The notes below the pieces were generated by a model. That model was given only the letters and a program-made list of their open reading frames with translations, had not been told where the DNA came from and did not search any database. Made by a program: the position numbers and the translations under genes. A stretch of DNA of 64,000 nucleotides. Origin: Ferrovibrio sp964218355 (GTDB lineage Bacteria > Pseudomonadota > Alphaproteobacteria > Ferrovibrionales > Ferrovibrionaceae). Positions 33,966-43,818 of this stretch are shown here, piece after piece (within the stretch, counting starts at the first letter, position 1; each line of letters begins with the position of its first letter). The DNA is taken from NCBI RefSeq assembly GCF_964218355.1, contig NZ_CAXPMC010000016.1, positions 1 through 64,000 of the forward strand, read 5' to 3'.

Positions 33966-36476
33966 ATGCTGTCGCTGCGTCTGTCGCTGCGGGAACTGCG
34001 CGGAGGCCTGCGCGGCTTCCGGCTGTTCGTCGCCTGCCTCGCGCTCGGCGTGGCGGTCATCGCCGGCATCGGCACCCTGTCGGCCGCGATCGTCGAGGGC
34101 CTTGCACGCGACGGCCGCAGCCTGCTGGGCGGCGATATCGAATTCCGCCTGATTCACCGCGCGGCCGACGATGCCCAGCGGGCCTTTCTCGCGCGCCAGG
34201 GCACGGTTTCGGAAACCGCGCATATGCGCGTCATGGCCCATGCGCTGCGCAGCGACCGGCGCGCGCTGGTCGAACTCAAGGCCGTCGACGGCCCCTATCC
34301 GCTCTATGGCAGCCTCGCCCTGGAACAGCCCGGCGACCTTGCCGCCCTGCTGGCGCCGCGCGACGGCATTGCCGGCGCCGTCGTCGATCCGCAGAGCCTG
34401 ATCCGGCTGGATGCCGCCATCGGCGACCGGCTGATGCTGGGCGAGGCGGCATTCGAGATCCGCGCCGTGATCGCCCGCGAGCCCGACCGCGCCACCGAGG
34501 GCCTGACGCTGGGCCCGCGGGTGATGATCGGCCTCGATGCCCTGCCGGCAACCCGGCTGGTGCAGCCGGGCAGCCTCGCCTACTGGCATTACCGGCTGAA
34601 ACTGGCACCGGGTCTGGCGTCGACGGCGGTGGCCGCGGCGGCCGAACAGGCCCTGCCCGATGCCGGCTGGCGCATCCGCGACTGGAAGGAGGGCAGCCCC
34701 GGCGTGCGCCGCTTCCTCGACCGCGCGGCGCTGTTCCTGGTGCTGATCGGCCTGACCGCCCTGCTGATCGGCGGCGTCGGCGTCGCCAATGCCGTGCATG
34801 CCCATCTCGACGGCAAGACGCCGACCATCGCGACGCTGAAATCGCTCGGCGCCACCACCGGCCTGATCTTCCGCGTCTATCTGTGGCAGACCCTGCTGCT
34901 GGCAATGGTCGGCATCGCGATCGGCATCGCGGTCGGCACGGCCGTGCCCAATCTTGCCGCCGGCGCGCTGGCGGCCGTGCTGCCGCTGCCGCTGGTGCCC
35001 GGAATCTATGCCGCACCGCTCGGCATGGCGGCCGCTTACGGCCTGCTGGTGGCGCTGGCCTTCACCATCTGGCCGCTGGCCCGCGCCGCCGATATCCGTC
35101 CCGCCGCGCTCTACCGCGATCTCGTGGCACCCGGCCGCCGGCTGCCGCGCCCGGCCTACCTGGCGGCGATGCTGGCCGTGTTCGGCCTGCTGGCGGCGCT
35201 GGCCGTCTTCGGCGCCGCGGAACCGCGCTTCGCGGCCTTCTTCGTCGCCGGCGCCATCGCCGCCTTCCTGTTCTTCCGTGTGGTGGCCGCGGGGCTCGCC
35301 GCCGTCGCCCGCGGCGTCACACCGCCGCGCGGGGTGCGGCTGAAGCTGGCGCTGGCCAGCCTGCACCGGCCGGGCTCGTCGACTGCCGCCCTGCTGCTGT
35401 CGCTCGGCGTGTCGCTGTCGCTGCTGGTCACCATCGCCCTGGTCGAGGGCAACCTGCATGCCCAGGTCGAGGAACGTCTGCCCGACGAGGCACCGGCCTT
35501 CTTCTTCGTCGACATCCAGCCCGGCCAGCTCGACGATTTCCGGGCGCTGGTCGCCACCGTGCCCGGCGCCCGCGATGTCGAGACCGTGCCCAACCTGCGC
35601 GGCCGCATCACCCGGGTGCGGGACGTGCCCGCCGCCGAGGTGCAGGCGGCGCCGGAACAGCGCTGGGTGCTGCAGGGCGACCGCGGCCTGACCTATGCCC
35701 GAGACCTGCCCGAGGGCTCGACGCTGGTGGCCGGCGACTGGTGGCCGCGGGACTATGACGGCCCGCCGCTGATCTCGCTGGAGGAACGCGCGGCGCAGGG
35801 CCTCGGCCTCGCGGTCGGCGACCGGCTGGGCGTCAACATCATGGGCCGCGAGATCGACGCCCGCATCGCCAATATCCGCCGGCTGGACTGGACCTCGTTC
35901 GGCATCAACTTCGTGCTGGTCTTCTCGCCCGGCCTGCTGGAGCGTGCGCCGCATACCTTCCTTGCCACCGTGAAGGCCGACGGCCCGGCCGAAACCGCGC
36001 TGTTCCGCACCGTCACCGACCGCTTCAGCAACATCACCGTGGTGCGCATGAAGGACGTGCTGACCGAGCTGAATGCCATCGTCGAGAAACTGGGCGGCGC
36101 CGTGCGCGGCGCGGCCGCCGTCACGCTGGTGGCCGGCCTGTTCGTGCTGGCCGGCGCGCTGGCCGCCGAGCATCGCCGGCGCCTGCGCGAGGGCGCCATC
36201 CTCAAGGCGCTGGGGGCCACGAGGCGCGACATCCTCGCCGCCCATCTGATCGAATACGGCATCGTCGGGCTGGCCGGCGCCGCGCTCGCCTTCCTGTTCG
36301 GCTGGGCCGCCGCCTGGGCGATGGTCACCCAGATGATGAACGCGCCCTTCCTGCTGTCGCCGGGCATCGCCGCGGCCACCGCGCTGGGCGGCGTGGCGGC
36401 GACGCTGGCGCTCGGCCTGATCGGCGCCTGGCAGGCGCTGGCGGCAAAACCGGCACCGCTGCTGCGGACGGCATGA
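33966..36476 (+). CDS. ABC transporter permease, YbbP-like (FtsX domains)
   Basis: An 836-residue membrane protein starting on the base after the YbbA stop codon, so it is tightly coupled. The architecture is an N-terminal transmembrane helix (about residues 18-40), a large periplasmic MacB_PCD-like domain, a FtsX three-helix unit (about 250-380), further helices near 395-445, a second periplasmic domain and a C-terminal FtsX unit (about 700-830). This duplicated plan matches YbbP and related lipid-handling exporters. Confidence 0.92.
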   Translation: MLSLRLSLRELRGGLRGFRLFVACLALGVAVIAGIGTLSAAIVEGLARDGRSLLGGDIEFRLIHRAADDAQRAFLARQGTVSETAHMRVMAHALRSDRRALVELKAVDGPYPLYGSLALEQPGDLAALLAPRDGIAGAVVDPQSLIRLDAAIGDRLMLGEAAFEIRAVIAREPDRATEGLTLGPRVMIGLDALPATRLVQPGSLAYWHYRLKLAPGLASTAVAAAAEQALPDAGWRIRDWKEGSPGVRRFLDRAALFLVLIGLTALLIGGVGVANAVHAHLDGKTPTIATLKSLGATTGLIFRVYLWQTLLLAMVGIAIGIAVGTAVPNLAAGALAAVLPLPLVPGIYAAPLGMAAAYGLLVALAFTIWPLARAADIRPAALYRDLVAPGRRLPRPAYLAAMLAVFGLLAALAVFGAAEPRFAAFFVAGAIAAFLFFRVVAAGLAAVARGVTPPRGVRLKLALASLHRPGSSTAALLLSLGVSLSLLVTIALVEGNLHAQVEERLPDEAPAFFFVDIQPGQLDDFRALVATVPGARDVETVPNLRGRITRVRDVPAAEVQAAPEQRWVLQGDRGLTYARDLPEGSTLVAGDWWPRDYDGPPLISLEERAAQGLGLAVGDRLGVNIMGREIDARIANIRRLDWTSFGINFVLVFSPGLLERAPHTFLATVKADGPAETALFRTVTDRFSNITVVRMKDVLTELNAIVEKLGGAVRGAAAVTLVAGLFVLAGALAAEHRRRLREGAILKALGATRRDILAAHLIEYGIVGLAGAALAFLFGWAAAWAMVTQMMNAPFLLSPGIAAATALGGVAATLALGLIGAWQALAAKPAPLLRTA

Positions 36477-36483
36477 CCCCTTA

Positions 36484-37386
36484 TTAGTCCGTCATGCGGG
36501 GCAGCGCGGCGGCCAGCGCATCGATGGCCAGCCGCACCCGCAACGGCATATGCGGCGTCTGCGGCCACAGGGCATAGCATTCGTAAGGATAGCGCCGGCC
36601 TTGCGGCAGCAGTGGAACCAGCGCTCCGGCCTGGATCCGGTCCCGCACCAGCCACGACGGCAGCCATGCCAGCCCCATTCCTGCCGCCGCCGCGTCGGCA
36701 ATGGCATCGAGATCGTCGAACCGCAGGCGGCTGGTCGGCCAGACCTCCAGCGGGGCCCCGTCTTCACGCGGGAACAGCCATGGCGGAACGCGGCCCGACC
36801 GGCTGTAGACAATCGCCTGGTGCGCATCCAGGTCGCCGGTCTGCTGCGGCGTTCCGCGGGCGGCAAGATAGCCCGGTGCCGCGCAGACAATCATCGATTG
36901 CCGGGCCACGCGGCGTGCCACCAGTCCGGCCTGGTCCGCCAGGCGGCCGGTGCGCACCGCGAGATCGAAGCCCTCCTCGGCAAGATCGACGAGACGGTCG
37001 TTGAAGGACAGGTGCAGTTCGAGCCCGGGATGCTGCCGCGCCAGTTCAAGCAGCACCGGGGCGACGCAGCGCCGGCCGAACAGGACCGGCAGGGCAACAC
37101 GCAGCCTGCCCTGCGGCTGCGACCGCTGGTCGGCCGCCAGCGCGTCGGCAGCCTCGGCCTCGGCCAGCACGGCCTTGCAGCGCTCGTAGTAGGCCCGGCC
37201 GAACTCGGTCAGTCCCTGGCGCCGCGTCGTGCGGTTGATCAGCTGCATTCCAAGCCGGTCCTCCAGAAAGCGGACATGCTTGCCCACCATCGGTGCGGAC
37301 AGACCCAGGGCCGCAGCCGCCGCGGCGAAGGAGCCGGCATCCGCGGTTCTGACAAACACGGCCATGCTGGTCAGGCGATCCATCAT
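36484..37386 (-). CDS. LysR-family transcriptional regulator
   Basis: A 300-residue regulator of the CrgA-like group. The HTH is DAGSFAAAAAALGLSAPMVGKHVRFLEDRLGMQLINRTTRR, and the N-terminus has the MDRLTSMAVFVRTAD form typical of this group. The effector domain contains FDLAVRTGRLAD. GGGAG lies 7 bases before the first of two adjacent ATGs. It is divergent from an alcohol dehydrogenase-like gene with a 21-bp inverted repeat between them. Confidence 0.9.
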   Translation of the reverse strand: MMDRLTSMAVFVRTADAGSFAAAAAALGLSAPMVGKHVRFLEDRLGMQLINRTTRRQGLTEFGRAYYERCKAVLAEAEAADALAADQRSQPQGRLRVALPVLFGRRCVAPVLLELARQHPGLELHLSFNDRLVDLAEEGFDLAVRTGRLADQAGLVARRVARQSMIVCAAPGYLAARGTPQQTGDLDAHQAIVYSRSGRVPPWLFPREDGAPLEVWPTSRLRFDDLDAIADAAAAGMGLAWLPSWLVRDRIQAGALVPLLPQGRRYPYECYALWPQTPHMPLRVRLAIDALAAALPRMTD

Positions 37387-37403
37387 TCAAAACTCCCGGT
37401 TTC

Positions 37404-37424
37404 GGCTGTCATGCCGGAACAGCC
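37404..37424. promoter_or_regulatory. inverted repeat GGCTGT-N9-ACAGCC, LysR operator candidate
   Basis: Perfect 6-base arms (37404-37409 and 37419-37424) lie in the 101-base interval between the divergent LysR and oxidoreductase genes, 18 bases from the LysR start. Spacing suits a LysR-type dimer site, though not an exact T-N11-A box. Confidence 0.45.
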
Positions 37425-37487
37425 ATTTATCGGCGCCGCCACGGCTGGCTAGCCTCATCGCGGTCAATCATTTCGGAGTTGTGACAG

Positions 37488-38477
37488 ATGACACGCGTTG
37501 TTCGTTTTCATGAGCTCGGCGGTCCCGAGGTCCTGCAGATCGAAACCATCGACATGCCCGCGCCGGGCCCGGGCGAGATCCGCATCCGCGTCAAGGCACT
37601 GGGGCTGAACCGGGCTGAAGCCATGGTCCGGTCGGGCTCCTACATCATGCAGCCGGACCTGCCCTCCGGCCTCGGCTTCGAGGCCGCAGGCATCATCGAT
37701 GCCGTGGGCCGCGATGTCGCGGGTTTCGCGCCCGGCGATGCCGTCAGCGTCATACCACCGCAATCGATGACCGACTGGCCGGCCTACGGGGAACTGGCAA
37801 CCTTTCCGGCGTCGCTGGTCGTCAGGCACCCGCCGGCGCTGAACTGGGAGGAAGCCGCTGCCGTGTGGATGCAGTATGTCACCGCCTATGGTGCACTGAT
37901 CGACATTGCCGGCCTGCGCAAGGACGAGTTCGTGGTCATCACCGCCGCATCCAGCAGCGTCGGGCTCGCCGCCATCCAGATCGCCAACATGGTCGGTGCC
38001 ATCCCGATCGCGGTCACGCGCACCGGCGCCAAGCGGCAGGCACTGCTTCAGGCCGGCGCGGCACATGTCGTCGCTTCGGCGGAGGAGGATCTCGGGTCAC
38101 GCCTGCCGGAGATTGCCGGACCGGACGGCGTACGGGTGGTGTTCGACCCCGTGGGCGGCCCCGCCTTCGAGCCGCTGACGGCGGCGATGGCACGGGGCGG
38201 CATCCTGCTGGAATACGGCGCGCTGAGCGCCGAGCCGACGCCCTTTCCGCTGGGGACCGTGCTGGGCAAGAGCCTGACCCTGCGTGGCTACCTGATCCAC
38301 GAGATCACCGCCGATCCCGAGCGGCTGGAAGCCGCCAAGGCCTTCGTGCTGAAGGGACTGGCATCCGGTGCCCTCAGGCCTGTCATCGCCCGGATATTCC
38401 CGTTCGAGCAGATCGTCGAGGCGCACCGCTTCCTCGAGTCCAACGAGCAGTTCGGCAAGATCGTCGTGACGGTCTGA
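37488..38477 (+). CDS. MDR-type quinone oxidoreductase / alcohol dehydrogenase family protein
   Basis: A 329-residue medium-chain dehydrogenase. The N-terminal GroES-like domain is present (GPEVLQIETIDMPAPGPGEIRIRVKALGLNRAEAM). The cofactor domain has VITAASSSVGLAAIQIANMVG, the A-A/S-S-V-G nucleotide loop typical of zinc-free, NADPH-linked quinone reductases. The structural-zinc cysteines are missing. It is divergent from a LysR gene that probably regulates it. Confidence 0.88.
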   Translation: MTRVVRFHELGGPEVLQIETIDMPAPGPGEIRIRVKALGLNRAEAMVRSGSYIMQPDLPSGLGFEAAGIIDAVGRDVAGFAPGDAVSVIPPQSMTDWPAYGELATFPASLVVRHPPALNWEEAAAVWMQYVTAYGALIDIAGLRKDEFVVITAASSSVGLAAIQIANMVGAIPIAVTRTGAKRQALLQAGAAHVVASAEEDLGSRLPEIAGPDGVRVVFDPVGGPAFEPLTAAMARGGILLEYGALSAEPTPFPLGTVLGKSLTLRGYLIHEITADPERLEAAKAFVLKGLASGALRPVIARIFPFEQIVEAHRFLESNEQFGKIVVTV

Positions 38478-38490
38478 CCGCCCGCGCACC

Positions 38491-38513
38491 CCGCCCCGGC
38501 GCTGCCGGGGCGG
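38491..38513. terminator. GC-rich convergent hairpin
   Basis: CCGCCCCGGC (38491-38500), loop GCT and GCCGGGGCGG (38504-38513) form a perfect 10-bp stem between two convergent genes. No T-tract follows on either strand, so its termination efficiency is uncertain. Confidence 0.5.
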
Positions 38514-38515
38514 CC

Positions 38516-39718
38516 CTAGCGCACCAGGATCAGCCGTGCGGCCAGGCCGCTGAGGCCGCAGGCGGCGATGATGCCGGCCAGCGGCAGGGCCGTGCCGTCC
38601 TGCAGCAGGCCGAGCAGTCCGCTGCTGACCGCGCCGGCGGCGAATTGCAGCGTGCCCATCAGGGCGGCCGCCATCCCCGCCCGCGCTCCCTCGCCGGCCA
38701 TGGCGCTGGCCCCGGCATTGGGCAAAACGGCACCGAGGCTGGCGATATAGAAGAACAGCGGCAGCCAGATGCCGATCATGCCGCCGACGCCGGATGCGGC
38801 CGTTGCCAGCAGGACCAGTCCGGCCAGCGCCACCAGGGCGACAGCCGCGATCAGAACCTCGTCGAGGGTGAAGCGGCGCAGCAGCAGGCGGTTGACCTGC
38901 GCCATGCCGATGATGCCGATGGCATTGGCGCCGAAGATCCAGCCGAAGGCATCGGCCGGCACGCCATACAGGTCGATGAACACGAAGGGCGAGCCGGCGA
39001 TATAGGCGAACATGCCGGCCATGCCGAGGCTGGAGGCCAGCGTGTAGCCCATGAAGCGGCGGTTCACCAGCAGGCTGCCATATCCGGCCAGCACCCGGCC
39101 CAGATGCAGCGACTGGGCGGTGGCCGGGTCGTGGGTTTCCGGCAGCAGGATCGCTCCGGCCGCCATCGCCACCACGCCGAAGGCCGCCATGAACCAGAAA
39201 ATCGCATGCCAGTCGAACCAGACCAGCAGATAGCCGCCCAGCAGCGGCGCCAGGATCGGCGCCACCCCGATCACCAGCATCAGCAGCGCGAACACCTTCG
39301 CCATGTCGCGCGGCTCGAACAGGTCGCGCACCATGGCGCGGCCGATCACCAGGCCGGCACAGGCGCCGACCGCCTCGAGGAAGCGCCAGGCGATCAGGCT
39401 GTCGATATCCGCCGCCAGCGCACAGCCGGCCGAGGCGGCGATGAACAGCAGGTTGCCCGCCAGCAGCGGCCGGCGCCGGCCGAAACGGTCGCTGACCGGC
39501 CCGAGCAGCAGCTGGCCGAGGGCGAGGCCGACAAAAAATACCGACAGGGTCATCTGCACCCGGCCGGCATCGGTTCCGAAGGCCCGCTCCAGGGTCGGCA
39601 GGCCGGGCAGATACATGTCGACCGCCAGCGGCGTGAAGGCGCTGAGCGCGCCCAGCACCAGGGTCAGGCGCCAGAGCGAGGAGGCGCCCGGCTTGGCGGG
39701 ACTGGGAGATGCAGACAT
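38516..39718 (-). CDS. Bcr/CflA family MFS drug-resistance exporter
   Basis: A 400-residue inner-membrane transporter with twelve predicted helices. The Bcr/CflA hallmarks are visible: PLAVDMYLPGLPTLERAFG in helix 1, the loop 2-3 motif GPVSDRFGRRRPLLAG and the helix 5 drug-antiport motif VIGVAPILAPLLGGYL. It probably exports drugs or small metabolites by proton antiport; the substrate is unknown. It is divergent from the BI-1 gene. Confidence 0.92.
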   Translation of the reverse strand: MSASPSPAKPGASSLWRLTLVLGALSAFTPLAVDMYLPGLPTLERAFGTDAGRVQMTLSVFFVGLALGQLLLGPVSDRFGRRRPLLAGNLLFIAASAGCALAADIDSLIAWRFLEAVGACAGLVIGRAMVRDLFEPRDMAKVFALLMLVIGVAPILAPLLGGYLLVWFDWHAIFWFMAAFGVVAMAAGAILLPETHDPATAQSLHLGRVLAGYGSLLVNRRFMGYTLASSLGMAGMFAYIAGSPFVFIDLYGVPADAFGWIFGANAIGIIGMAQVNRLLLRRFTLDEVLIAAVALVALAGLVLLATAASGVGGMIGIWLPLFFYIASLGAVLPNAGASAMAGEGARAGMAAALMGTLQFAAGAVSSGLLGLLQDGTALPLAGIIAACGLSGLAARLILVR

Positions 39719-39909
39719 GGCGGCTTCGGTCCTGGAACAGGTATTCGGCGGTTTTCCGCCATGGGGGAGATGGCCCTTCTATCCCATCCTCCGCAGGCTG
39801 ACGAGTGCCGCCGGTCACAGGTTGCACGAATGTTGTGCGGCAGCCGGCAGGGTTCGCGGAAAACCTGCCAGATGAAAGACTTATGGCAGGCGAAAACGGA
39901 TAACTGGCC

Positions 39910-39940
39910 TTGAAAAGCTACACAGTATCGCCAATATAAC
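39910..39940 (+). promoter_or_regulatory. possible promoter of the BI-1 family gene
   Basis: TTGAAA (39910-39915) and TATAAC (39935-39940), or ATATAA one base earlier, are separated by 18-19 bases in a locally A+T-rich stretch 36 bases upstream of the start codon. The spacing is slightly long. Confidence 0.4.
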
Positions 39941-39975
39941 ACCCGCAAAAACAATTTCCCTGAGGAGGCAAATCC

Positions 39976-40701
39976 ATGTCGACGCCGTTCAATCAGCCGC
40001 GCTATGGCTACGGCGCCACTTCGGTCGACCGCGCCACGGTCGACGAGGCGCTGCGCGCCTACATGCTGCGGGTCTACAACTACATGGCTTCCGGCCTGGC
40101 GCTCAGCGCCATCGTGGCCGTTCTGGTGTCGCAGTCGCCGGCCCTGATGCAGACCCTGTTCGGCAGCGGGCTGGCCTTCGTCGTCATGCTGGCCCCGCTG
40201 GGCCTGCTGCTGGTGATGAGCTTCGGCGCCAACAAGCTGTCGGCCGGCGCCGTGCAGGGCCTGTACTGGGCCTTCACCGCCACCATGGGCCTGTCGCTGT
40301 CGACGATCTTCATCGTCTACACCGGCGAATCGATCCTGCGGATTTTCTTCATCACCGCGGCGATGTTCGGCGCCATGAGCCTGTGGGGCTACACCACCAA
40401 GCGCGACCTGACCGGGATGGGCACCTTCCTGTTCATGGGCGTGATCGGCCTCGTGATCGCCAGCCTGGTGAACATGTTCCTCGGCTCGACCGTGCTGCAG
40501 TTCGCCATTTCGGCGATCACGGTGCTGGTCTTCACCGGCCTGACCGCCTACGACACCCAGCGGATCAAGTCGGAGTTCTACGAGGGCGACCCGGCCGACC
40601 TCCAGACCAAGCAGGCGGTGTTCGGCGCCACCTCGCTGTATGTGAACTTCCTGAACATCTTCATGGCGCTGCTGCAGCTGTTCGGCCAGCGCAACAACTG
40701 A
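39976..40701 (+). CDS. BAX inhibitor-1 (BI-1/YccA) family membrane protein
   Basis: A 241-residue protein with seven predicted transmembrane helices and a cytosolic N-terminus. The family C-terminal motif is present: ITVLVFTGLTAYDTQRIKSE followed by ATSLYVNFLNIFMALLQLFG. The N-terminal VDEALRAYMLRVYNYMASGLALS is also typical. Bacterial members are linked to membrane-protein quality control via FtsH and to calcium leak; the role here is inferred. GAGGAGG gives a strong ribosome site, and a canonical terminator follows. Confidence 0.93.
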   Translation: MSTPFNQPRYGYGATSVDRATVDEALRAYMLRVYNYMASGLALSAIVAVLVSQSPALMQTLFGSGLAFVVMLAPLGLLLVMSFGANKLSAGAVQGLYWAFTATMGLSLSTIFIVYTGESILRIFFITAAMFGAMSLWGYTTKRDLTGMGTFLFMGVIGLVIASLVNMFLGSTVLQFAISAITVLVFTGLTAYDTQRIKSEFYEGDPADLQTKQAVFGATSLYVNFLNIFMALLQLFGQRNN

Positions 40702-40734
40702 GCTTCCGCGCTTAACACCCGAGAAGCGTAACCA

Positions 40735-40770
40735 GGCCCCGGCGGAGAACCCGCCGGGGCCTTTTCTTTT
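40735..40770 (+). terminator. rho-independent terminator after the BI-1 gene
   Basis: GGCCCCGGCGG (40735-40745), loop AGAAC and CCGCCGGGGCC (40751-40761) make a perfect 11-bp stem followed by TTTTCTTTT. Confidence 0.93.
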
Positions 40771-40852
40771 GGCCGTGACAAGCCCGGCGCCGCGGCTTTA
40801 AGCTTTTGTTCGTCTGCCTACGAATGAACCCCAGCAAAGAAGGCCCAGCCCC

Positions 40853-42349
40853 ATGAAACTTGTCCTGGCGATGATGAAGCACGAGACCAACACTTTCTCG
40901 CCGATCGTCACCGACTGGGCACGGTTCGAGGCCTGGGGGCTATACAGGGACCAGGCCGCCATCGAGGCCTATGCGAAGACCAACATGCCGCTCAGCGTCT
41001 ACCTGAAGCTGGCGCAGGAATACGGCGCCGAGGTGGTGCTGCCGATCGCCGCCGAGGCGCCGCCCAGCGGCATCGTCACCGCCGATGCCTACAGGCGTCT
41101 GACCGATCCGATCCTCGAGGCCGTGCAGGCCGGCTGCGACGGCTGCCTGCTCGACCTGCATGGCGCCATGGTGGCCGCGGGCACCGACGATGGCGAGGGC
41201 ACCCTGCTGGAGAAGATCCGCGCCATCGCGCCGGATCTGCCGATTGCCGTCACGCTGGACCTGCATTGCAACCTGACGCCGAAGATGGTGGGGAACTGCA
41301 CGGCACTGATCGGCTACAAGACCTATCCGCATGTGGACATGGATGTGGTGGCCGAACGGGTCGGCCGCGTGGTCATGGACGTCATCGCCGGCCGGCGCGA
41401 GGCCCCCGCGATGGCCCTGCGCCAGTTGCCCCTGCTGTCGCAGACCCTGTGCCAGGGCACCGACGACGAGCCGATGAAATCGGCCATCGCCGCCTGCAAT
41501 GCGGAAGAGGCCGCCGGCCTGCCCTGCGCCAGCGTGTTCGGCGGTTTCGCCATGGCCGATATCGTCCATGCCGGAGCCAGCGTGATCACGGTGGGCGACG
41601 ACCAGGCCCAGGCCGACGCGGCAGCCGACCGCATCGCGGCCACGGTGTGGGATGCCCGCGACGGGCATGTCTACAAGCACCGCGATCTCGGCGAGACGGT
41701 GGCGAAGGCGAAGCAGGAAGCGGCGAAAAATCTCGGCGGCCCGGTGATCCTGCTGGACCATGCCGACAATTGCGGTTCGGGCGGCACCCAGGACGTGATG
41801 ATGGTGATTGCCGAGGTGCTGCGCCAGGGCCTTGAGGATGTCGCCGTCGGCGCGGTCTGGGACCCCGAGGCCGTGCAGGCGATGCAGAAGGCCGGCATCG
41901 GCGCCACCGTCACGCTGGAACTGGGCGGCAGGAGCGACATGCCGGCGCTGGGGCTGAAAGGCAGGCCGCTGAAGCTGACCGGCCGGGTGCGCACCATCAC
42001 CGACGGCGAATGGACCGTGCAGGGTCCGATGTATAACGGCTACCGGGTGAAGATGGGGCCGACGGCAGTGTTCGAGGTCGACGGGTGCATGCAGATCGTG
42101 GTTGTCTCGCACCACCATGAACCCTGGGATACCGGCGTGTTCCGCTCAGTCGGCATCCAGCCGGAATTCAAGCGCTTCCTGCTGCTGAAATCGCGCATCC
42201 ACTATCGCGCCGGCTTTGCGCCGCTGGCGAAAGCGACCTTCACGCTGGATGGCGAAGGCGTCACCACCTCGGATAACAGCATCATCCCCTACAGGAATCT
42301 GCGGCATCCGATCTATCCGCTCGACCGCATCAACGACTGGACCGCCTGA
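40853..42349 (+). CDS. M81 family metallopeptidase (MlrC-like)
   Basis: A 498-residue member of the M81 family, named for microcystinase C of sphingomonads. Probable zinc ligands lie in CLLDLHGAMVAAG (Asp, His) and LDLHCNLTPKMV (His), with the N-terminal MMKHETNTFSP and C-terminal HHHEPWD(T) blocks conserved in the family. No signal peptide is present. Natural substrates of most members are unknown; a peptide or amide hydrolase role is inferred. It is coupled to the next gene by a 4-base gap. Confidence 0.9.
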   Translation: MKLVLAMMKHETNTFSPIVTDWARFEAWGLYRDQAAIEAYAKTNMPLSVYLKLAQEYGAEVVLPIAAEAPPSGIVTADAYRRLTDPILEAVQAGCDGCLLDLHGAMVAAGTDDGEGTLLEKIRAIAPDLPIAVTLDLHCNLTPKMVGNCTALIGYKTYPHVDMDVVAERVGRVVMDVIAGRREAPAMALRQLPLLSQTLCQGTDDEPMKSAIAACNAEEAAGLPCASVFGGFAMADIVHAGASVITVGDDQAQADAAADRIAATVWDARDGHVYKHRDLGETVAKAKQEAAKNLGGPVILLDHADNCGSGGTQDVMMVIAEVLRQGLEDVAVGAVWDPEAVQAMQKAGIGATVTLELGGRSDMPALGLKGRPLKLTGRVRTITDGEWTVQGPMYNGYRVKMGPTAVFEVDGCMQIVVVSHHHEPWDTGVFRSVGIQPEFKRFLLLKSRIHYRAGFAPLAKATFTLDGEGVTTSDNSIIPYRNLRHPIYPLDRINDWTA

Positions 42350-42353
42350 GGCG

Positions 42354-43664
42354 ATGCTGACCGACCGCTGGGGCCTGCCTGTCTCGACCGACAATCCCGC
42401 CGCGCTGGCCGGGCTGGACAGTTTCGACACCAGCTTCCTCACTTACGGCACCACGGCCGGCGCCGTGTGGGAGGCATCGGCGGCCGATCCGCACAGCGTG
42501 ATGGCGGCGGCCAAGGCGGCAGCGCTGGAGCTGTTCCTGCAGACCGGCGCAGGACCGGTGAAAGCACAAACGCGGCTGGATGCCGTGACGGCGCAGCTGG
42601 CGGCAGCGACGGAGCGCGAACGGCTGTGGCACGGCCAGGTGGCGGCCTGGGCCGCCGGCGATGCCGAGGCCGCCATCGCGCAGTGCCGCGCGATTGTCGC
42701 ACGCTGGCCGCAGGACCTGGCCGCCATGAAGATGGCGCAGTTTCACATGTTCCATGTCGGCGACCTCGCCGGCATGCTGGATATCGCCGAAGCCGGCCTG
42801 CCGGTGCATGCGGGCGTGGCCGAGATGCACGGCATGCATGCCTTCGCGCTGGAGGAGATGAACCGGCTGGACGAGGCCGAACGGGCCGGCCGGCATGCCA
42901 TCGGGCTGCAGCGCGCCGAACCCTGGGCGCATCATGCCGTTGCCCATGTGATGGAAACCCAGGGGCGCTGCGCGGAGGGCTACGATTTCATGGTCGCGCT
43001 GGCCGATACATGGGCCGACCGCAATTCCTTCATGCTGACCCATAACTGGTGGCATGCCGGCCTGTTCGCCATCGACGGCGACCGGCCGGACCTGGCGCTG
43101 CAGCTGTACGACCGGCATGTCTGGGGGGTGTGGAAGGAATACAGCCAGGACCAGGTGAATGCCGTTGCCCTGCTGGCGCGGCTGGAATTCGCCGGGCTCG
43201 ATGTCGGCGACCGCTGGCAGGATGTGGCGGATTTCATCGCCGCCCGCGGGCCCGACGAGCATGTCGAGCCCTTTCTCGATGCCCATTACCTGCTGGGCCT
43301 GACCCGGGCCGGCCGCGATGCCGCTGCCGATGCCCTGCTCGACAGCCTGCGTGATCATGTCGCCCGCCAGCCCGACCGGCTGGCCGGGCGGATCTGGCGG
43401 CAGGTCGGCCGGCCGCTGGCCGAAGGTGTCGCCGCCTATGGCCGCGGCGACTGGGCCGCGGCCTTCACGCGGCTGCGGCCGGCGCTGGACGGCCTGCAGC
43501 AGATCGGCGGCAGCCATGCCCAGCGCGACCTGTTCTGGCAGCTCTGGCTGCAGGCCGGCGCCCGGGCCGGCGAGGCCGCCGCGGTGCGGCCGTGGTTCGA
43601 GCGCCGCGCGGCCGAGCGGCCGGCGGTGGCCAAGCATCGTCGCGAACTGGCGGCACTCGGCTGA
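42354..43664 (+). CDS. TPR-like helical repeat protein (TTC38-type)
   Basis: A 436-residue all-helical protein. Helix-turn-helix pairs such as AWAAGDAEAAIAQCRAIVARWPQDLAAMK and HAFALEEMNRLDEAERAGRHAIGLQ match tetratricopeptide geometry. The segment RAEPWAHHAVAHVMETQGR ... NWWHAGLFAIDGDRPDLALQLYD matches the family of human TTC38. Start ATG at 42354 lies 4 bases after the M81 peptidase stop, suggesting the proteins act together. Function is unknown. Confidence 0.85.
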   Translation: MLTDRWGLPVSTDNPAALAGLDSFDTSFLTYGTTAGAVWEASAADPHSVMAAAKAAALELFLQTGAGPVKAQTRLDAVTAQLAAATERERLWHGQVAAWAAGDAEAAIAQCRAIVARWPQDLAAMKMAQFHMFHVGDLAGMLDIAEAGLPVHAGVAEMHGMHAFALEEMNRLDEAERAGRHAIGLQRAEPWAHHAVAHVMETQGRCAEGYDFMVALADTWADRNSFMLTHNWWHAGLFAIDGDRPDLALQLYDRHVWGVWKEYSQDQVNAVALLARLEFAGLDVGDRWQDVADFIAARGPDEHVEPFLDAHYLLGLTRAGRDAAADALLDSLRDHVARQPDRLAGRIWRQVGRPLAEGVAAYGRGDWAAAFTRLRPALDGLQQIGGSHAQRDLFWQLWLQAGARAGEAAAVRPWFERRAAERPAVAKHRRELAALG

Positions 43665-43818
43665 ACGGGGACGCCCCCGGACAGGGTGTCGCAGGCCGAA
43701 GCCGCCGATGGACGGCGACTCCCCGCAGGCAGAGAATGGCGTCGATGCAATCCGGCTCCCGATTCGCGGCCGGTACCGCCAGGCCGGATATGCAGCACTG
43801 CAAAAGGGATGCATCCCG

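Noticed and set aside
33741..36245. An 834-codon open frame antisense to the YbbA-YbbP-type genes
   Set aside because: Gln/Gly/Arg/His-rich shadow without hydrophobic segments or motifs; the sense genes are clear ABC components.
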